The notes under the pieces were generated by a model. That model saw nothing but the letters and a program-made list of their open reading frames with translations, had not been told where the DNA came from and did not search any database. This document shows, piece by piece, positions 41,701 to 43,026 of a DNA stretch of 43,026 nt. The translations under genes and the position numbers were made by a program. The DNA is from Akkermansia sp. (lineage in GTDB: Bacteria; Verrucomicrobiota; Verrucomicrobiia; Verrucomicrobiales; Akkermansiaceae): contig JAUNNT010000010.1 of the NCBI GenBank assembly GCA_030531305.1, forward strand, positions 1 through 43,026, given 5' to 3'. Numbering within the stretch: the stretch's first letter is position 1; every line of letters starts with the position of its first letter.

Positions 41701-42741
41701 ATCCTCACCGAGCTGGAGACGCACGCCGTGAGCGGCGAGCGCGCCGATAAGATTGCCGCCGCCGTGAGCGGGGCCTCCGCCGCCGCGCTCGGCGCCGCAC
41801 TCGCCGGCGACGTGGAGCGCCAGCTGCGCGCCATCCGCAACCGCACCACCTCCATGGGCACCTCGGAAGACCTTCTCAGCGAGGGCCTCCCGTACGTCAA
41901 CGCCTGGATCAACGCCGAGGGCGACTTCCGGCGCCTGCAGGCCGACAACACCCTCGCCGGGTACAAGCTCAACAGCTGGGGCGGTACCGTCGGATTCGAT
42001 GTGGACTGCACTCCGCGCTTCACCTGCGGCCTCGCCGTCACCGACATGATGGGCGACTTCAACGCCACCTCGGAGGATACCGTGTCGGGCGACCTCAACC
42101 GCATGTACGTCACCGCCTTCGGCCGGTACAACCGCTGCGCCTGGGTCCACACCTTCGTCGCAACCCTCGGATTCGCCCAGGCGGAGACCGACCGCACCGT
42201 GGACTACGGCGCGGGCTCTTACGCCACCAAGACGGATTCCGACGGCCTGGCCTTCGGCTTCATGTACGAGGTCGGCTATACTGTGGCCCTGGACGAGCAC
42301 GCCACCGCCTGCTTCCAGCCCGTCTTCAATGTCACCTTCCGCCACAGCTCCATGGGCGGGTACACCGAGAAGGGCGAGACCGACGCCGCGCTCAAGGTGG
42401 ACGACATGGACGCCAGCACCGTGAGCTTCGGCTTGGGCGGCCGCCTGCAGAGCATCTTCGGCAGCACGTTCTACAACCGCTCCTCGCTCTTCGAGTGCCG
42501 CGCCATCCTGCGCATGGACGCCGGAGACCGTGATGTCAGCGGCAGCGCCGCCATCATCGGCGCCTCGGCCTCCCGCACCGTCAAGAGCGCGGAGTTCGGC
42601 GCCTTCGGCGTGGAAATCGGCGCCGGGTTCTCAATCCCGGTCGGCCAGGACGCCGGTGCCATCTTCATCGACGGCTCCGCCGAATTCCGCGACGGTTTCT
42701 CCGATGTCAACGCCACCGCCGGCTACAGAATCAATTTCTAA
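35731..42741 (+). CDS. Giant autotransporter with two SGNH esterase domains
   Basis: 2336 residues. Signal peptide (1-30, ending ASA). An N-terminal domain of about 200 residues is followed by a first SGNH/sialate-O-acetylesterase-like domain (about 245-515) with TGQSNS, LMYLQGES and GVHYNGESQ. A second, GDSL-type hydrolase follows (about 785-1060) with VGDSITDG, LGTNDLLS and GDGLHPSN. A beta-rich passenger of autotransporter-associated repeats (WGVNLGSGTWDTSTANWS, DYVWVGGDSDWGTGSNWSGG) fills about 1100-1950. The C-terminal ~280 residues are a beta-barrel ending in an aromatic (GYRINF). It should expose two different esterases at the cell surface; O-acetylated glycans such as mucin sialic acids are plausible substrates, by inference. 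Confidence 0.9.
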   Translation: MKLHLPHGLRAAVLAACTLIGLTLPGVASAEQQTITIHLQTGKPTALQDQSGTPVAAGGNIAAAFTNFMGDSHVKYDPATYLATNNGVVTYADTEALTEETGDGVYAISRFYGRNGKGGETVFYLTDPDELTAGMAVDTITFTAMRENAGFNVTLGLAVLDTATQEFVTWTDDTMAEQVCLVSPEMTANGTTQSLTIQNIESWKDSYEILAIIRGTGGSSEENLISNISLTATTGGSGPTPPTPGGKVFHAYILTGQSNSLGAVKGSPASAEMREKYKSTGLLWNGNMNKDGGLIVASPSWQTVAPQLPAYSGNNCMGPEYGFSYMMQQKGWLMNEGDTLGVIKASLDGGGDEYWVKGGGHGNYALIVQSVKDAYNAAKAQGYDTVSIDGLMYLQGESNTHGGTTVQTNYTAFLTNLYTDLLMAGIPGSSILFNGNSVLGEPATWNQTDTSLGGESNAGDTHTQLENLAASRDDIGFVYTRDLDKITSGDTMGVHYNGESQITIGARYAYAFAVQGGIDVGQVRGSNDQVALTDAAAWWNATAPDASTVLEWDISSVSTPSKAAVAAGYGNYIANGATLNAKGITVNGAYKECVTINGGTISLGSAGIETHEADLVVNSAMVANDSQTWSGEDGYSITVGSLNVGSGKTLTLGGEGDVFISAASTFTGNLSVQSGDLWLQKNLSSGNFTMGGGSMLHLAGAGMIAAKDISLGAGAGIDLSNFVLTSHRDITLATASGSIDTAHLSDVKLKNYIAPAGYNATLKADGNKLNLAFTPVQAMAKDDLGNVMYVGDSITDGVSGQASWRYAFFKILTDVGVTQNEGGYYQHTQTSGKITTAEYRGVTFQNNHSSKSSARSYEVAGTRSGGRFDNTNIKNWLGLSTTTTTGGTYSGPTFTGANAPDTYFMLLGTNDLLSDISGTLTDAQYAGVLKSVLGYQNGAFDGTSGTFDVIMSAMVQSNADAEIVILDMPTWYGYRTSGATHAEQSDFYRQMDFNMMLREWAASKSNADNITVVNVNTGLIALADAKVNTGIQSMFIGDGLHPSNQGELIIAGNVAKGLGYGGRTMGRARRGAATFTDLNLTVPASGSSTKTWAEAGITVSGSYTVDVASLLVGDGGTPGQPSTWQTGNVFSLTLGNGSRTGTLNVSEAYIQWGSTILYSADMSQNADALRVSYITSADLPAGSTEGYYVWLGDMLIGEGLGSNSGTLNGVTVSHSTSSPVTAGAITAIAGAFAPTLDPGHYEKAADLYWGVNLGSGTWDTSTANWSTADGGSASQAFTPGCAVFFTAAGQGGTITLAQDISVSTLNVTGNVAYTFTGGHTLSIASKLNVTGGATASINTAIGGAGLNAVIGSGSTVNLMRDTTVSALSNSGLLAADNAKISFANAVANGGVVQAKNVQLAAGSANSFSKLTVTDTLSNGSKLTVGAGSSINKFSGGALAIQGTGASVAVQKGTIDSLEMAAGQSLTGGAQGITITSTTGSAGNVNLTGSLVVDGAVNLANVTAGSLEIASTGTLHASGAVTASTIKLDSIGLGSHSLYADSLGAAQTNFVVNEDAVKALHLADGQSVTLASVTQDYSALLVNGSARIFEEGEALSYRIANDTVNHTIVLTAEISMGDYVWVGGDSDWGTGSNWSGGSVPAPNSWVQVIGGGSINLDRAAHASLFSVYSGAVADVHGANTLDLANGLAVFGGADFTIGDGVTATDVAVTSVSIGGSLAVQENSSLTTNSITMDAESELDAQGNVTTGRLNGTEGSLLSGTVHVTGTDGRYTGSYAAATVDVQRGADASLVADEGLSLAGGGTARLQYSGTRHIDGVHADGMTLALNSAREDITGATLVLDDASSLTGGTLEFGLSATRSALTLDSNNTPEVVKAASLNLDGSTVLVHQAAGDSTLAMAVNNGGKDKGLVLARIGANDTATDSVVFDGYLLDKYYANGRVQNGRLLVDMRDDFYQDTVQPSTDNGRSGAAMLDDAFVALNPQVNAPQGDLAAILTELETHAVSGERADKIAAAVSGASAAALGAALAGDVERQLRAIRNRTTSMGTSEDLLSEGLPYVNAWINAEGDFRRLQADNTLAGYKLNSWGGTVGFDVDCTPRFTCGLAVTDMMGDFNATSEDTVSGDLNRMYVTAFGRYNRCAWVHTFVATLGFAQAETDRTVDYGAGSYATKTDSDGLAFGFMYEVGYTVALDEHATACFQPVFNVTFRHSSMGGYTEKGETDAALKVDDMDASTVSFGLGGRLQSIFGSTFYNRSSLFECRAILRMDAGDRDVSGSAAIIGASASRTVKSAEFGAFGVEIGAGFSIPVGQDAGAIFIDGSAEFRDGFSDVNATAGYRINF

Positions 42742-42933
42742 GGAAACGCTGATTGCCGTCCCATAAAAACGCTCGGAGCGGAGCCACCCTTGGCGTGAGT
42801 CCACCCCGCACGGGGCGGGGTTCCGTGGTGGGTATGCATGGGTGGTTGTCCCCCGGGTTTCGCCCGGGGCTAGGAAAAGTTGACGCCACCAAGGTGGCTC
42901 AAAGTTAGGCGCGGCAGAGCCGCGCGACAAAAT

Positions 42934-42962
42934 GTTTCATCTGGCGAAACGCCAGATGAAAC
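42934..42962. repeat. CATCTGGC hairpin, copy 2
   Basis: A 13-bp perfect stem (42934-42946 with 42950-42962) closes an AAA loop. Compared with copy 1 (10034-10062), two base pairs differ but remain paired. Confidence 0.75.
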
Positions 42963-42998
42963 TCACCCGCAACCGCGCCGAACGGCGCGGCTGGATGA

Positions 42999-43026
42999 GA
43001 GCCTCCTAGGAGGCTCAACATTTTTT
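42999..43026 (+). terminator. Possible intrinsic terminator at the window end
   Basis: An 8-bp stem (42999-43006 with 43009-43016) with a TA loop, followed after 4 nt by T6 (43021-43026) at the window edge. Confidence 0.45.

Larger units (their letters stand above)
42742..43026. other. Hairpin array downstream of the autotransporter
   Basis: No gene. Consecutive hairpins: a 7-bp CCCCGGG stem (42851-42869), GCCACC/GGTGGC (42885-42898), GCGCGGC/GCCGCGC (42909-42925), the 13-bp stem at 42934-42962, CCGCGCCG/CGGCGCGG (42973-42990), and GAGCCTCC/GGAGGCTC (42999-43016). Earlier small palindromes are near 42769 and 42803. Confidence 0.75.

Noticed and set aside
36271..42345. Very long open frame on the minus strand (2024 codons) opposite the autotransporter
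   Set aside because: It mirrors the codon pattern of the autotransporter; its translation is low-complexity Ala/Gly/His/Val without domains, while the plus strand has signal peptide, esterase motifs and barrel.

Overview
This is a GC-rich bacterial chromosome segment, most likely from a Verrucomicrobiota member close to Akkermansiaceae. That is an inference. It rests on a giant signal-peptide-to-beta-barrel autotransporter with carbohydrate-esterase domains, mostly absent Shine-Dalgarno sequences, and a gene mix (vWA/FHA/ankyrin operon, standalone CoaC, large MscS channel) typical of that phylum. No rRNA, tRNA, CRISPR array or recombinase gene was seen.

Layout. (1) 1-5790: a partial small basic protein gene, then panE, a TPR-like gene and an ankyrin-vWA-FHA gene run ending at a hairpin. 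(2) 5813-9520: a secreted thioredoxin-like protein (minus strand), then RidA, CoaC, a DHH/DHHA1 phosphoesterase and TruB. (3) 9521-10390: a gene-free stretch of about 870 bp full of palindromes and hairpins. (4) 10391-11344: ribF. (5) 11301-18356: a lower-GC island bounded by a 78-bp direct repeat of the ribF 3' end. It carries a C39-like cysteine peptidase, small membrane-anchored proteins including a duplicated two-gene cassette, a classic AAA ATPase and a Sel1/TPR-like protein. (6) 18371-22137: a membrane Ser/Thr kinase with a long coiled-coil tail, a small HTH protein and a divergent zinc-ribbon protein. (7) 22187-28356: an operon of a dynamin-like GTPase, a DUF697/YcjF-like membrane protein and five more membrane or amphipathic proteins. 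(8) 28383-35532: an alpha/beta hydrolase, a secreted 20-residue repeat protein, a YkvA/DUF1232 protein, aroK, a cysteine desulfurase, coaD and an MscK-type channel. (9) 35731-42741: a 2336-residue autotransporter with two different SGNH esterase domains, followed by an array of hairpins.

How the genes work together. panE, coaC and coaD are steps of pantothenate/CoA synthesis but are scattered rather than operonic. The most unusual content is the pair of neighbouring accessory modules (C39 peptidase/AAA/Sel1 and dynamin GTPase/DUF697/membrane proteins) with a kinase and regulator between them. I do not recognise either as a described system. The four cassette proteins of the island share a C-terminal motif ending in Ala-Asp near the stop, which could be recognised by the AAA ATPase or the peptidase.

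Regulation. Many genes have readable sigma70-type promoters (TTG-rich -35, 16-18 bp spacer, TA-rich -10). In at least five the ATG lies only 6-7 nt after the -10 box, which predicts leaderless transcripts. The autotransporter promoter has a G7 run inside an 18-bp spacer, a possible slippage switch.
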